64,000 bases of DNA from RYN-230 sp963717125 (GCA_963717125.1 CAVQVG010000006.1:517064-581063), one strand, 5' to 3'. Positions 7,996 through 17,232 are shown, counted from the first letter of the stretch. The notes: generated by a model not told the origin, from the sequence alone. A program made the numbers and translations.

Positions 7996-10758
7996 ATGTC
8001 GACGCCTGCCAGCCCGGCGCAGCGTTACGCCGCGTTCCGCCAGCAGAGCGAGGATGGCCCGGAGCTCGCCGCCTTCCAGGCGCTGTACGACTTCACCTTC
8101 GACGACTTCCAGCGCCGGGCCTGCAAGGCGCTGAACGGCGGGCACGGCGTGCTGGTGGCCGCGCCGACCGGCTCGGGCAAGACGGTGATCGGCGAGTTCG
8201 CGGTGCACCTGGCCCTGGCCGAGGGCCGTAAGTGCTTCTACACCACGCCGGTCAAGGCGCTGTCCAACCAGAAGTACAGCGATCTGGTCCGCCGCTACGG
8301 GGCGGGTCAGGTGGGCCTGCTGACCGGGGACAACAGCATAAACGGGGAGGCGCCGGTGGTCGTGATGACCACCGAGGTGCTGCGCAACATGCTGTACGGC
8401 GGCTCGCCCACGCTGGCCGGGCTGAGCTACGTGGTCCTGGACGAGGTGCACTACCTGGCCGACCGGTTCCGCGGCGCGGTCTGGGAAGAGGTGATCATTC
8501 ACCTGCCGGAGTCCGTCCGGGTGGTCGCGCTGTCCGCCACGGTGAGCAACGCCGAGGAGTTCGGCGACTGGCTGTCCCAGGTGCGCGGTGGCACCACGGT
8601 GATCGTGGACGAGCACCGGCCGGTGCCGCTGTGGCAGCACATGCTGGTCGGCGGCCGGCTCTACGACCTGTTCATGGAGTCCGGGCCGGGCCGCGGAGAC
8701 CGGGAGCGGCGGGCCCGGGTGAACCCGGAACTGCTCCGGCTGGCCCGGCGGGACGACTGGGCCGCACGTAAGGCACCGGGACGGCCCGCCCGCGGCGCGC
8801 GGCGGCCGACCCGGTTCCGCGCGCCGCGGCGGCCCGAGGTCATCGCCCGGCTGGACACGGCCGGCCTGCTGCCCGCCATCACGTTCATCTTCAGCCGGGC
8901 CGGCTGCGAGGCCGCGGTCCGGCAGTGCCTGGATGCGGGCGTCCGGCTGACCACCGCGGACGAGGCGGCGGCCATCACCGAGATCGCCGAGCGGCGCACC
9001 CGGGACATCCCGGAGTCCGACCTGCCGGTGCTGGGCTACCTGGAGTGGCTGACCGGCCTGCAGCGCGGGATCGCGGCGCACCACGCCGGGATGCTGCCCA
9101 CGTTCAAGGAAATAGTGGAGGAACTGTTCGAGGCCGGGCTGGTCCGCGCGGTGTTCGCCACCGAGACGCTGGCCCTGGGCATCAACATGCCGGCCCGGAC
9201 GGTGGTCATCGAGCGGCTGGACAAGTGGAACGGCGAGACCCACGCCGATCTGACGCCGGGGGAGTACACCCAGCTCACCGGCCGGGCCGGGCGCCGCGGG
9301 ATCGACGTGGAAGGGCACGCGGTGGTGCTCTGGCAGCCCGGCGTGGACCCGCTGGCGGTGGCCGGCCTGGCCGGCACCCGGACCTACCCGCTCAACTCCA
9401 GCTTCCGGCCGTCCTACAACATGGCCGTCAACCTGGTCGGGCAGGCCGGCCTGGACAAGGCGGCCGCGCTGCTCGAATCGTCGTTCGCCCAGTTCCAGGC
9501 GGATCGTGCGGTGGTCGGCATCACAAGGCAGGCGCGGCGCAGCCGGACCGCGCTGGATGAACTCGGGGTCGCCTGCGACCGCGGCGACTACGCCGAGTAC
9601 CACGCGCTGCGCCAGGAGCTGTCCGGGCTCGAGGCGGACGCCGCCCGGGTGCGGTCGGCCGACCGGTGGGCCCAGGCCCGGCTGTCCCTGGAGCAGCTGC
9701 GCCGCGGCGACATCATCCTGGTGCCGGCCGGCCGCCGGTCCGGCCTGGCCGTCGTCCTCGACCCTGGCCTGGCGGGCGGGAACTCGCGCGGCGGCGCGCA
9801 CGGGCACGACGGCAACGCCCCGCTGCCGCTCGTGCTCACCATCGGCCGCCAGGTCAAGCGGCTGTCGCTGGCCGACTTCCCGACCCCGGTCAGTCCGATC
9901 GACCGGCTGCGGATACCGAACAGCTTCAGCGCCCGGTCCCCGCAGCACCGCCGCGACCTGGCCGCCAGCCTGCGCACCAAGCTGGCCGGCCGGGACATCC
10001 CGCGGCCCGGACGGCCGGAGCCACCGCGGGCCCAGGAGGACATCGCCAGGCTGCGCCGGCAGCTGCGCCAGCATCCGTGCCATGCCTGCCCGGACCGGGA
10101 CGCGCATGCCCGGGAGGCGGAACAGCGGACCCGGCTGGAGCGCGAGGTGACCAGCCTGGAGGCCAGTGTGGCCGCCCGGTCGCACGTGATCGCGCGCACG
10201 TTCCAGCGGGTCTGCGCGGTCCTGGAGCGGCTCGGCTACCTGGCCGACGACCAGGTCACCCCGGATGGCAGGCGGCTCGGCGACCTGTACACCGAGCTGG
10301 ACCTGCTGGCCGCGGAGTGCCTGCGCCGCGGGCTGTGGGACGGCCTGGACCCGGCCGAGCTGGCCGCCTGCGTGTCCGTGCTGACGTTCGAGTCACGGCA
10401 GAACGACGACGACGTCCCGGCCCGGATGCCCGGCGGTCCGGTGCGGGACGTGGTCACCGCCATGGTGTCCGTCTGGGATGAGCTGGACGAGCTGGAAAAG
10501 GAGCACCGGCTGTCCTTCATGCGCCCGCCGGAGCCGGGCTTCGCCTGGGCCGCGCACGCCTGGGCGCGGGGCAAGCCGCTGGAGACCGTCCTGGACTCGC
10601 TGACGCCAGGCGACTTCGTCCGCGCCGTCAAGCAGCTCATCGACCTGCTCGGGCAGATCGCGGTGGCGGCTGGCCCGCGCGCGCCAGTGGCGTCCACCGC
10701 GCGCGCCGCGGCGGACGCGCTGCGCCGGGGCGTGGTCGCCTACTCGTCGGTGGGGTAG
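7996..10758 (+). CDS. helY: Ski2/Mtr4-like DEAD/DEAH superfamily II RNA helicase (HelY)
   Basis: A 920-residue SF2 helicase. Motif I APTGSGKT is at residues 56-63, the TTPVKALSNQK Ia motif follows, motif II DEVH is at 149-152, motif III is SAT, and motif VI QLTGRAGRRG is in the second RecA domain. The C-terminal third carries the long arm-like insertion and the DSHCT domain (about residues 740-915) seen in Mtr4/Ski2 relatives. Actinobacterial HelY is assumed to unwind structured RNA for degradation or rRNA maturation. Its position directly after tatC is the standard actinobacterial order. The frame is intact and of normal length. Confidence 0.93.
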   Translation: MSTPASPAQRYAAFRQQSEDGPELAAFQALYDFTFDDFQRRACKALNGGHGVLVAAPTGSGKTVIGEFAVHLALAEGRKCFYTTPVKALSNQKYSDLVRRYGAGQVGLLTGDNSINGEAPVVVMTTEVLRNMLYGGSPTLAGLSYVVLDEVHYLADRFRGAVWEEVIIHLPESVRVVALSATVSNAEEFGDWLSQVRGGTTVIVDEHRPVPLWQHMLVGGRLYDLFMESGPGRGDRERRARVNPELLRLARRDDWAARKAPGRPARGARRPTRFRAPRRPEVIARLDTAGLLPAITFIFSRAGCEAAVRQCLDAGVRLTTADEAAAITEIAERRTRDIPESDLPVLGYLEWLTGLQRGIAAHHAGMLPTFKEIVEELFEAGLVRAVFATETLALGINMPARTVVIERLDKWNGETHADLTPGEYTQLTGRAGRRGIDVEGHAVVLWQPGVDPLAVAGLAGTRTYPLNSSFRPSYNMAVNLVGQAGLDKAAALLESSFAQFQADRAVVGITRQARRSRTALDELGVACDRGDYAEYHALRQELSGLEADAARVRSADRWAQARLSLEQLRRGDIILVPAGRRSGLAVVLDPGLAGGNSRGGAHGHDGNAPLPLVLTIGRQVKRLSLADFPTPVSPIDRLRIPNSFSARSPQHRRDLAASLRTKLAGRDIPRPGRPEPPRAQEDIARLRRQLRQHPCHACPDRDAHAREAEQRTRLEREVTSLEASVAARSHVIARTFQRVCAVLERLGYLADDQVTPDGRRLGDLYTELDLLAAECLRRGLWDGLDPAELAACVSVLTFESRQNDDDVPARMPGGPVRDVVTAMVSVWDELDELEKEHRLSFMRPPEPGFAWAAHAWARGKPLETVLDSLTPGDFVRAVKQLIDLLGQIAVAAGPRAPVASTARAAADALRRGVVAYSSVG

Positions 10759-10793
10759 CACAACCGCGCGGCGCCCAGGCCCGTCTCAGAGGC

Positions 10794-11681
10794 ATGCGCA
10801 CCGTCCGCTGCCGGGCCGCCTGCGCCGCACTGGCCGTGGCCAGCGTGGCTGGCTGCGGCGGCCCAGCCCACCGCGCCGCTAGCCCGCTGCCTGCCAAGCG
10901 GGCCGTCCTGCTGACCGGTGTGTCCTGCACCGCGGCCCGCGGCTGCCTCGCGGTGGGCTGGTATTACACCAGCGCCGCGGGCCCGCGCCGGACCCTGGCC
11001 GAGCGCTGGGATGGCCGCGGCTGGCAGGTGCAGCGCACCGCCGCCCCGGATGGTGCGCTGAGCGGCGTGTCCTGCACGGCCCCGGACGCGTGCGTGGCCG
11101 TCGGCCAGCCCGCTCAGGCCTGGGCCGCCGGCCGGTGGCACCGGGCCGGCGGCGGCGGCCTGAGCAGCGTCTCGTGCGTGTCGGCCACCTGGTGCCAGGC
11201 GGTGGGGAACCGCTCCGCAGCCCGGTGGACCGGCCGCGGTTGGCGTCCGGAGCCGGTGACCGTCCCGGCGGGCCGGATCGCCACGCTGTCCAGCGTGTCC
11301 TGCGTGTCGGCCCGGTTCTGCCTGGCCGTGGGCGACGCGCAGCGCCCGCCCACGGCCCAGCCCGGCACCGGCCGCACCGACCAGGCACTGGCTGAGCTAT
11401 GGGACGGGTCCCGGTGGCGGCTGATCCGCCCGGCCGATCCGGCCCCGCGGACCGCGCTGGCCGCCGTGTCCTGCATCAGCAGCCGCGCCTGCCTGGCGGT
11501 GGGCAGCTACAACGTCGGGGTGGCACTGGTCGCCGAGCGGTGGAATGGCCGCCGCTGGCGGCTGGCCCGGCGGCCCGGCGGGGCCATCGTCGGGCCGCCG
11601 AGCGTGTCCTGCACATCGGCCGGATGCCTGGTGGTGGCGTCCGGCCCAGCCGGGCCGCTGTCCCATAGGCTCCGGGCATGA
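10794..11681 (+). CDS. Secreted lipoprotein with six VSC...C repeats (probable beta-propeller)
   Basis: The 295-residue product starts with a signal peptide ending in a VAGC lipobox (Cys at about residue 21). The rest is six repeats of roughly 40 residues, each opening xxVSCxSxxxCxAVG and most closing with a tryptophan strand such as AERWDGRGWQ. In five repeats the two cysteines are eight residues apart, consistent with one disulfide per blade; the last is shortened by one residue (VSCTSAGC). This pattern is common in secreted actinobacterial beta-propellers of unknown ligand. Its stop overlaps the next start (ATGA), so it may be cotranscribed with the PPOX gene. No enzymatic motif is visible. 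Confidence 0.75.
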   Translation: MRTVRCRAACAALAVASVAGCGGPAHRAASPLPAKRAVLLTGVSCTAARGCLAVGWYYTSAAGPRRTLAERWDGRGWQVQRTAAPDGALSGVSCTAPDACVAVGQPAQAWAAGRWHRAGGGGLSSVSCVSATWCQAVGNRSAARWTGRGWRPEPVTVPAGRIATLSSVSCVSARFCLAVGDAQRPPTAQPGTGRTDQALAELWDGSRWRLIRPADPAPRTALAAVSCISSRACLAVGSYNVGVALVAERWNGRRWRLARRPGGAIVGPPSVSCTSAGCLVVASGPAGPLSHRLRA

Positions 11682-12115
11682 CTGACCTCACGGACTACGC
11701 AAGGCTGGTCGCGGCTGACCAGGGGCTCGCCACGGTGTCCACGCTGCGCGCCGATCACACCATCCAGGCCTCGGTGGTGAACACCGGGGTGCTCGATCAC
11801 CGCGGCCACCAGGTGGTCGGGTTCACCACCCGGGGCGATTCCCGCAAGCTGGCCAACCTCCGGGCCCGGCCCCGGCTGGCGGTGACCATCCGGGTGAGCT
11901 GGGAGTGGGCCACCGCCGAGGGGGACGCCGAGCTGGTCGGCCCGGACGACCCGGCGGAAGGCTTCGATGCGGAAGCCGTCCGCCTGCTGCTCCGTGCCGT
12001 GTTCGTCGCGGCGGGCGGCACGCACGACGACTGGGCCACCTATGACCGGGTGATGGCCGAGGAACGCCGAGCCGCGGTGCTGGTGTCCCCGGTCCGGGTC
12101 TACCCGAGCGGGTGA
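11678..12115 (+). CDS. PPOX-class (split beta-barrel) F420- or flavin-dependent oxidoreductase
   Basis: This 145-residue protein belongs to the pyridoxamine-5'-phosphate-oxidase-like split barrel fold: LATVSTLRADHTIQASVVN forms the first strands and GFTTRGDSRKLANLRARPR is the cofactor-binding segment typical of the small actinobacterial F420-dependent subfamily. Such enzymes reduce or bind F420H2 or FMN; the physiological substrate is unknown. The start ATG is inside the stop of the upstream lipoprotein gene. The 3' end overlaps the convergent universal stress protein gene by 16 bp. Confidence 0.82.
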   Translation: MTDLTDYARLVAADQGLATVSTLRADHTIQASVVNTGVLDHRGHQVVGFTTRGDSRKLANLRARPRLAVTIRVSWEWATAEGDAELVGPDDPAEGFDAEAVRLLLRAVFVAAGGTHDDWATYDRVMAEERRAAVLVSPVRVYPSG

Positions 12116-12591
12116 CGCCGCCGGTGCGGTGGCGGAGGCGGCGGCGGCGCGTCCGGGACCGGGCCGGGCCAGATCAGCAGGACCGGGCAGGCCGCGTGGT
12201 CCACCACGAAGCGGGCCGCCTTGCCCAGGCTCTTCGGCCCGGCCACGGCCCCCTCCCGGGCCAGCACGAGCAGGTCCGCGCCGCGGGCGGCCTCGACCAC
12301 CTCGTGCTCCGGCCGGCCGCGTAGCTGCAGCCGCCGGGCGGGCCGCCCGAGCCGGTCGGCCGCGGCCGTCAGCGTCTGCTCGGCCGACTGCCCGGCCATC
12401 GCCTCCAGCTGAATGCCCGGATCGGCCCGGGACCGGCCGAGTAGCGCCGCGTAAGCGCCGTGCGCCGCCTCCAGCGCCCCGGTGTCGGTCACGTACAGCA
12501 GCGTCACGTCCTGGCCGCCCGGTGCCAGCGGCCGCACCGCGTCCACGCACGTGGCCCAGCTGTCCTCGGTGATCCAGACGAGCACGGTCAT
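12100..12591 (-). CDS. Universal stress protein family (UspA-like)
   Basis: Starting at the ATG at 12591 the product is 163 residues. It has the Rossmann-like USP fold: TVLVWITEDS at strand 1, GQDVTLLYVTD at strand 2, GRPEHEVVEAARGADLLVLA in the middle and ACPVLLIWPG at the last strand. The usual ATP-binding G-2x-G-9x-G-S/T motif is poorly preserved (REGAVAGPKSLGK), so it may not bind ATP. The C-terminal tail is an odd proline run (about ten prolines) followed by HRRRH, and this part overlaps the 3' end of the PPOX gene on the other strand. Single-domain USPs are usually stress- or hypoxia-responsive in actinobacteria. Confidence 0.78.
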   Translation of the reverse strand: MTVLVWITEDSWATCVDAVRPLAPGGQDVTLLYVTDTGALEAAHGAYAALLGRSRADPGIQLEAMAGQSAEQTLTAAADRLGRPARRLQLRGRPEHEVVEAARGADLLVLAREGAVAGPKSLGKAARFVVDHAACPVLLIWPGPVPDAPPPPPPPHRRRHPLG

Positions 12592-12620
12592 GCCGCCCAG
12601 TGTCTCGCGCCGGGCCGCGC

Positions 12621-14193
12621 TCAGGCGGCTTGGCTGGGTGGGCCGTGGCTGTGCAGGGTTCGGGTGTGGTCGGGGCTGGTGGCGGTGGTGGTGGCGTCGG
12701 TGTGCAGGGTGAGGGTCCAGCCCCATTGGTGGACGGCGGTGAGGTGGTGGAAGGCGCAGAGCAGGATCAGGTTGGTGAGTGTGGTGGTGCCGCCGGTGGC
12801 TTTGGGTTTGAGGTGGTGGACGTGGCAGGCGGCGGGTGGGGTGTCGCAGCCGGGGAAGGCGCAGTGCCGGTCGCGGGTGATGACGGCGCGGCGCAGGGCG
12901 CCGGTGATGAGGTTGGTGGGGGTGCCGGTGTCCAGCGGCAGGCTGGCCGAGGGGAACTGGCCGCCGGTGAGGCGGGTGCGCAGGAACGCGGCCAGCCCGC
13001 CCGGCCCGGACAGGACGCTGGCGGCGTGCCGGAGCAGGGTGTCGTGCAGCCGGGCCAGCGCGGCGGGGGGCAGCGGGGTGCGCGGGCCGCTGGGGCCGGC
13101 CGGGCTGCCGCCGCTCTGACCGGCCAGCAGTTCGGCGGCCAGGGCGGCGAGCGCGGCCTGGTCCACGGTCCCGGTGACGACCGGCGCGATGGCCGCGTCG
13201 CACGCATAGCCCTGGGCGGCGCGGCCGGTCAGCCAGCCCGGCTGCCCCTCAGCCGCCGCCCGCGCGGCCCGCGCGGCCTGCGCGGCCTGCGCGGCCTGCG
13301 CGGCCTGCGTCGGCCTGGTCGGCCTGGTCGGCGTGGGCGGTGGTCCAGGCGGCTTCGGCGCCGGTGGCGCCGGGCAGGTCGCGGAGCTGCTCTAAGGTCA
13401 GGTGCAGCTGGACCTGGGTGGGCTGCCCGGCCCGGCCGGGCAGGCACCCGGCGCCGGCCAGCCGCCGGCACGCCTCCTCCAGCGCGTCATGACGGCGCTG
13501 CGGCGCGGTCCGCACATCCTCGGGCCCGGCCTTCTTCCCCAGCGCCTCCAGCACCGCCGCCAGCGCGGCGGCGCAGGCCGGGGTCAGGTCGCCGTCGAGC
13601 ACCCCGGCGCCGCCGAACGTCAGCCCCAGCCGCACCCGCCGCTCACCGAAACCCTCATCCCCACCCGGGCCGCCGCCGGGATCGGGGGCCGCCGTGCGGC
13701 GGCGTATCTCCTCCGCCAGCCCAGCCAGATCCGGCAGCGTCGCACCCCCGGCCGCCGCGGCCAGCAGGATCTCATCCGCGTCATCCCGGCCGCCGCCGGG
13801 CAGCTGATCGGTCCAGGTACAGACGTGCCGCGCCCACGACGGGGAGAGCGCACCCGCAGCTAACGCCGCCCGGACCGCCGGGTGGCCATCAAGGCGTTTC
13901 ACCCAGCCGACCGCGCCGGCCGCCGCGCCGCCGGTGACCTGGGTCTGCCACTTCAGCCACGCCCGCGCCGTCTGCTGCCCGTCATCCTCATGCGCCCCGC
14001 TGGCCGAGAACCCGCCCAGCATCCGGGCATGCGCCGCCGTGTACGCCGACCCGGCCCGGGCCAGCTCCCGCAGGCACTCCGCCTGCACCACCCCCGGCAG
14101 GTCCCCCGCCGCCACCTGGTTCAAGAACGCCAGCCCAGCCCGCACAGCAGCCAGCGCCTCACCCACCGTGGACGGCGACTTCCCCTCGCACAC
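12621..14193 (-). pseudogene. DUF222/HNH endonuclease-domain protein (13E12 type), frame broken in a tandem repeat
   Basis: I place the start at the GTG at 14193, which has GGGAGGAG about seven bases upstream. The first frame encodes a DUF222 domain (from LAFLNQVAAGDLPG through GLTFGGAGVLDGDLTP) and ends at a stop at 13249. A second frame shifted by one base carries the rest: a GYACDAAIAPVVTG segment and the HNH nuclease core with CAFPGCDTPPAACHVHHLKP and LCAFHH. The join falls in a 9-bp repeat tract; one extra C near 13308 explains it, since its removal restores three clean repeats (ADQ then AAQ units). The protein would be about 525 residues, normal for this mobile-like actinobacterial family. 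Gene death and sequencing error are both possible. Confidence 0.85.
13266..13335. repeat. 9-bp tandem repeat tract inside the DUF222/HNH gene
   Basis: Units of GGCCTGCGC (four) run into units of GGCCTGGTC (two to three). On the coding strand they specify alternating Ala/Gln/Asp linker residues between DUF222 and HNH. The single extra C near 13308 sits exactly at the junction of the two unit types and shifts the frame. Confidence 0.8.
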
Positions 14194-14280
14194 ACTGACC
14201 ACCTCCTCCCGGTGCCTGGCTAACTTTCGAAGCTACGTTCGACTCTAGAGCAGGCCACCGACAGTTATCTGTGCTCGACA

Positions 14281-14300
14281 TGTGCCACTATTTGTGCCAC
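14281..14300. promoter_or_regulatory. Direct repeat TGTGCCAC x2 upstream of the small HTH gene
   Basis: Two exact copies of TGTGCCAC start at 14281 and 14293, 12 bp apart, ending 10 bp before the ATG at 14311 in the 117-bp region divergent from the DUF222 gene. Position and spacing suit an operator, possibly for the small HTH protein itself. No binding evidence exists beyond the pattern. Confidence 0.35.
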
Positions 14301-14310
14301 ACTTCGTGTC

Positions 14311-14496
14311 ATGACGACGACCGTGGAAGAACTCATGACGAGCGCAGTGGATGCGCGGCGGGTCGCGCAAAACGCGATCCGGGTGGCGGTCCGGGAAGCC
14401 CGCGCCGCGGCGTGGTCCTGGGACCGGATCTCGGCCGCGCTGGGCGGGTCACCGAACGGCGAGACACTGCGCCGCAACTTCGGCGGTGACGAATAA
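14311..14496 (+). CDS. Small helix-turn-helix-like protein, 61 residues
   Basis: A short acidic N-terminal helix (MTTTVEELMTSAVDARR) is followed by AIRVAVREARAAAWSWDRIS, AALGGSPNGETLRRNFGG, which reads as a helix-turn-helix with the usual Trp-x-x-Ile-(S/A) start of the first recognition helix. It resembles stand-alone HTH peptides common in actinomycetes that accompany mobile or phage-like loci. I do not recognise a named family. It starts 117 bp from the divergent DUF222 gene and ends five bases before the GNAT reading frame, so it may be cotranscribed with it. Confidence 0.6.
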   Translation: MTTTVEELMTSAVDARRVAQNAIRVAVREARAAAWSWDRISAALGGSPNGETLRRNFGGDE

Positions 14497-14501
14497 CCGG
14501 G

Positions 14502-15015
14502 TTGGGCGCGGTACGCCGGGCACACCCGGGCGACTGGGCCACGGTGCGCGACGTCCGGCTGGCCGCGCTGGCCGACGCGCCGGAGGCATTCGGCTCGACG
14601 CTGGCCAGCGAGGCCGGCCAGCCGGAAGCCCGGTGGCGCGCCCGGATCGGCGCCCGGCCGTGGTTCCTGGGCTGCCACGGCGGCCAGCCGCGGCCTGATC
14701 TCGGTCTTTCCGCAGTCGCCGGGGCCGGGCCAGGAGCCGGCCTGGCACCTGGTGTCCATGTGGGTTAGCCCGCAGGTGCGTGGCGCTGGCCTGGCGGATC
14801 TGCTGGTCGGCGCCGTGACCGAGCACGCCAGGCAGGCGGGCGCGGCACGGCTGACGCTGTGGGTCGCGGTCGGCAACGACCGGGCCCGTGCGTTCTACCG
14901 GCGGATGGGGTTCGCGCCGACCGGCCGGCGGCAGCAGTACCCGCGGCCGGACGCGGCCGACCTGGACGAGGAGGAGTTCGCCTGCGCGCTGTCAGATGCG
15001 CAGCGCGGCCCATAG
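14502..15015 (+). pseudogene. GNAT-family N-acetyltransferase, single-base frameshift
   Basis: The first frame (TTG start at 14502) gives VRRAHPGDWATVRDVRLAAL, DAPEAFGSTLASE and FLGCHGG, the N-terminal half of a GNAT enzyme, then runs off into unrelated residues. The second frame supplies AAGLISVFPQ, WHLVSMWVSPQVRGAGLADLL (acetyl-CoA motif RGAGLA) and GNDRARAFYRRMGF. The frames join if one base is lost or gained near 14680-14692. Together they make about 170 residues, the normal size. The 3' end overlaps the convergent transporter gene by 24 bp. Substrate unknown. Confidence 0.8.
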
Positions 15016-16239
15016 CGCCACCGTGGCCAGCGCCAGCCCGGCGGGCACGGTGAGCAGGCCGAGCCGGGTGAACTCCGCCAGTTCCACGTCGTGGTCCCGG
15101 TCGGCCAGCAGGCGCCGCCAGAGCAGCGTGGCCAGCGAGCCCGCGTAGCTCAGGTTGGGGCCGATGTTGACCCCGATCAGCGCGGCCAGCACCGGCCCGG
15201 GGCCAGCCGGGCCGAGCACGGACAGCAGCACCAGGATGGCGGGCAGGTTGTTCACCAGGTTGGCCAGCAGAGCGGCCAGGCCGGCGATGGCCAGCAGCGC
15301 GGGCAGCGCCGACCCGGCCGGGATCAGCTGGGCGACGGCCGCCCCCAGCCCGCTGCTCACCACGGCGGCCACCACGATGCCCAGGCCCAGCACGAAGAGC
15401 AGGAACGGGAGGCTGATCGCGCGGGCCAGGCCGGCCGGGGTCTCGGTGCCGCGGGCCAGGCCCCGGACGGCGAGCAGGCAGGCGCCGCCGAACGCGGCCC
15501 AGGCCGGGCTCAGCCCGGCCAGCGAGGTGATCACGAAGCCGGCCAGGGTGGCGGCCACGGTGATCAGCGCGAACCGCGGGAGCCGGGGCGCCGGGCCGTC
15601 CACCGGCTGGCCGCCGACGGCCAGGTCGGCGGCGAAGAACCAGCGGAACGCCAGGTACTCGACGGCGATCGCGGCCAGCCACGGCAGCGCCATCAGCGCG
15701 CCGAACCGGACCAGGGTCAGCCCAGCCACCGCGAACGCGAGCAGGTTGGTGAGGTTGGACACCGGGAGCAGCAGCGACGCCGAGTTGGCCAGGTGGGTGC
15801 AGGCGTAGACGGGTGGCTTGGGCCGCACCCGCAGCCGGGTCGCGGTGTCGTGCACGACCGGGGTGAGCAGCACCACCGTGGTGTCCAGGCTGAGCACCGC
15901 GGTGGTCACCGAGGCCAGGGTGAACACCCCGCGGAGCAGCCGCACCGGGGCACCCCGGCTGGCCCGGGCCAGCCGGGCCCCGGCCGCGGTGAACAAGCCT
16001 TCCTGCTGGCAGAAGTGGCCCAGCACCAGGATGGCGGCGAGAAAGCCGAGCACCGGGAGCAGCCGCCGCACCGTGCCGCCCGCCTCGTGCAGAGGCAGCG
16101 CGCCGGTCAGGATCACGATCAGCGCCGCGGGCACGGCCACGGCCGCCTCGGGCACCCGGCTCGGCCGGATGATCGCGGTGAGCAGCACCGCGCCGAGCAG
16201 GACACAGGACAGTGCCTCGGCGGCCGGCGCGGCAAGCAT
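14992..16239 (-). CDS. ArsB/NhaD-type (SLC13-like) ion transporter
   Basis: The 415-residue polytopic protein has about eleven hydrophobic spans and the two-fold repeat of the ion-transporter superfamily. Diagnostic stretches are SLDTTVVLLTPVV, THLANSASLLLPVSNLTNLL and, in the second half, LANLVNNLPAILVLL with IGVNIGPNLSYAGSLATLLW; the NxxNN and GxNxGPNxxxxGSLA signatures are typical of arsenite or anion pumps of the ArsB family. There is no arsR, arsC or arsA nearby, so arsenite need not be the substrate. The ATG at 16239 lies 52 bp from the divergent exonuclease start. Confidence 0.8.
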   Translation of the reverse strand: MLAAPAAEALSCVLLGAVLLTAIIRPSRVPEAAVAVPAALIVILTGALPLHEAGGTVRRLLPVLGFLAAILVLGHFCQQEGLFTAAGARLARASRGAPVRLLRGVFTLASVTTAVLSLDTTVVLLTPVVHDTATRLRVRPKPPVYACTHLANSASLLLPVSNLTNLLAFAVAGLTLVRFGALMALPWLAAIAVEYLAFRWFFAADLAVGGQPVDGPAPRLPRFALITVAATLAGFVITSLAGLSPAWAAFGGACLLAVRGLARGTETPAGLARAISLPFLLFVLGLGIVVAAVVSSGLGAAVAQLIPAGSALPALLAIAGLAALLANLVNNLPAILVLLSVLGPAGPGPVLAALIGVNIGPNLSYAGSLATLLWRRLLADRDHDVELAEFTRLGLLTVPAGLALATVALWAALRI

Positions 16240-16291
16240 TTACCGGACGATACCGAGGCGGTGCCGCGTACCCCCGACCCCGCCTGGCAAG

Positions 16292-17212
16292 ATGGCCGGG
16301 GTGGGCCCGCTCATGCTGCTGGATACCGCTTCGCTCTACTACCGCGCGTTCTACGGCGTGCCGGACACGCTGACCGCCCCGGACGGGACCCCGGTGAACG
16401 CGATCCGCGGCCTGCTGGACATGATCGCCCGGCTGGTCCGGGCGCGGCCGCCCGGCGCGCTGGTCGCCTGCCTGGACGCGGACTGGCGGCCGGCCTTCCG
16501 GGTCGCCGCGATCCCGTCCTACAAGACGCACCGGGCCCGGCCGGACGGCACCGAGGAGGAACCGCCCGCGCTCACCCCGCAGATCCCGGTGATCGAAGAG
16601 GTGCTCCGCGCGATGGGCGTCGCCACGGCGGCCGCGGCCGGCTACGAGGCGGACGACGTGATCGGCACGCTCACCGCGCGGTCCGCCGGGCCGGTGGACG
16701 TGGTCACCGGTGACCGGGACCTGTTCCAGCTGGTGGACGACCGGCGCCCGGTCCAGATCGTGTACACCGCGCGCGGCCTGACCAAGCTCGACGTGGTGGA
16801 CGAGGCTGCGGTGACCCAGCGCTACGGCATCCCGGGACGCGCGTACGCCGACTTCGCCGTGCTGCGCGGCGACCCCAGCGACGGGCTGCCGGGGGTGCCC
16901 GGGGTGGGCGAGAAGACGGCCGCCGCGCTGATCCAGGCGTTCGGCAGCATCGGCGCGATCATCGACGCGGTGGACCGCGGCCACGGCGGGTTCCCCAAGG
17001 GCAGCCGGGTCAAGGTCGCCGCCGCGCGGGATTACCTGGTGGCCGCGGTGCCTGTGGTCCTGGTCGCGCCCGACGCCCCGGTGCCCGAGGTGTCCGGCGA
17101 GCTGCCGGCCAGCGCGGCCGACCCGGCCCGGCTGGACGCGCTCGACGCGCGCTGGGAGCTGGGCTCCTCGCTGCGCCGGGCGGTCAGCTCGCTGGCCGAC
17201 GCCGCAGCTTAA
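16292..17212 (+). CDS. 5'-3' exonuclease (Pol I N-terminal-domain-like)
   Basis: The 306-residue protein is a stand-alone PIN/FEN-like 5'-3' nuclease. Metal-binding acidic residues are visible in LMLLDTASLYYRAFYG, GYEADDVIGTL and VVTGDRDLFQLV, and the helix-3-turn-helix DNA-binding motif is GLPGVPGVGEKTAA. Start choice is uncertain: ATG 16292, GTG 16301 and ATG 16313 are all possible, and none has a strong ribosome site. Such genes occur next to the helicase locus in other actinomycetes; the likely role is flap or RNA-primer removal in DNA repair or replication. Confidence 0.9.
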   Translation: MAGVGPLMLLDTASLYYRAFYGVPDTLTAPDGTPVNAIRGLLDMIARLVRARPPGALVACLDADWRPAFRVAAIPSYKTHRARPDGTEEEPPALTPQIPVIEEVLRAMGVATAAAAGYEADDVIGTLTARSAGPVDVVTGDRDLFQLVDDRRPVQIVYTARGLTKLDVVDEAAVTQRYGIPGRAYADFAVLRGDPSDGLPGVPGVGEKTAAALIQAFGSIGAIIDAVDRGHGGFPKGSRVKVAAARDYLVAAVPVVLVAPDAPVPEVSGELPASAADPARLDALDARWELGSSLRRAVSSLADAAA

Positions 17213-17232
17213 CGCCGGCGCCGCGTACTCAG

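Noticed and set aside
14992..16239. Arsenic-resistance operon
   Set aside because: The transporter has ArsB-like motifs but no arsR, arsC, arsA or acr3 gene is near; the ArsR-family gene at 31823 lacks a metal-thiol motif.
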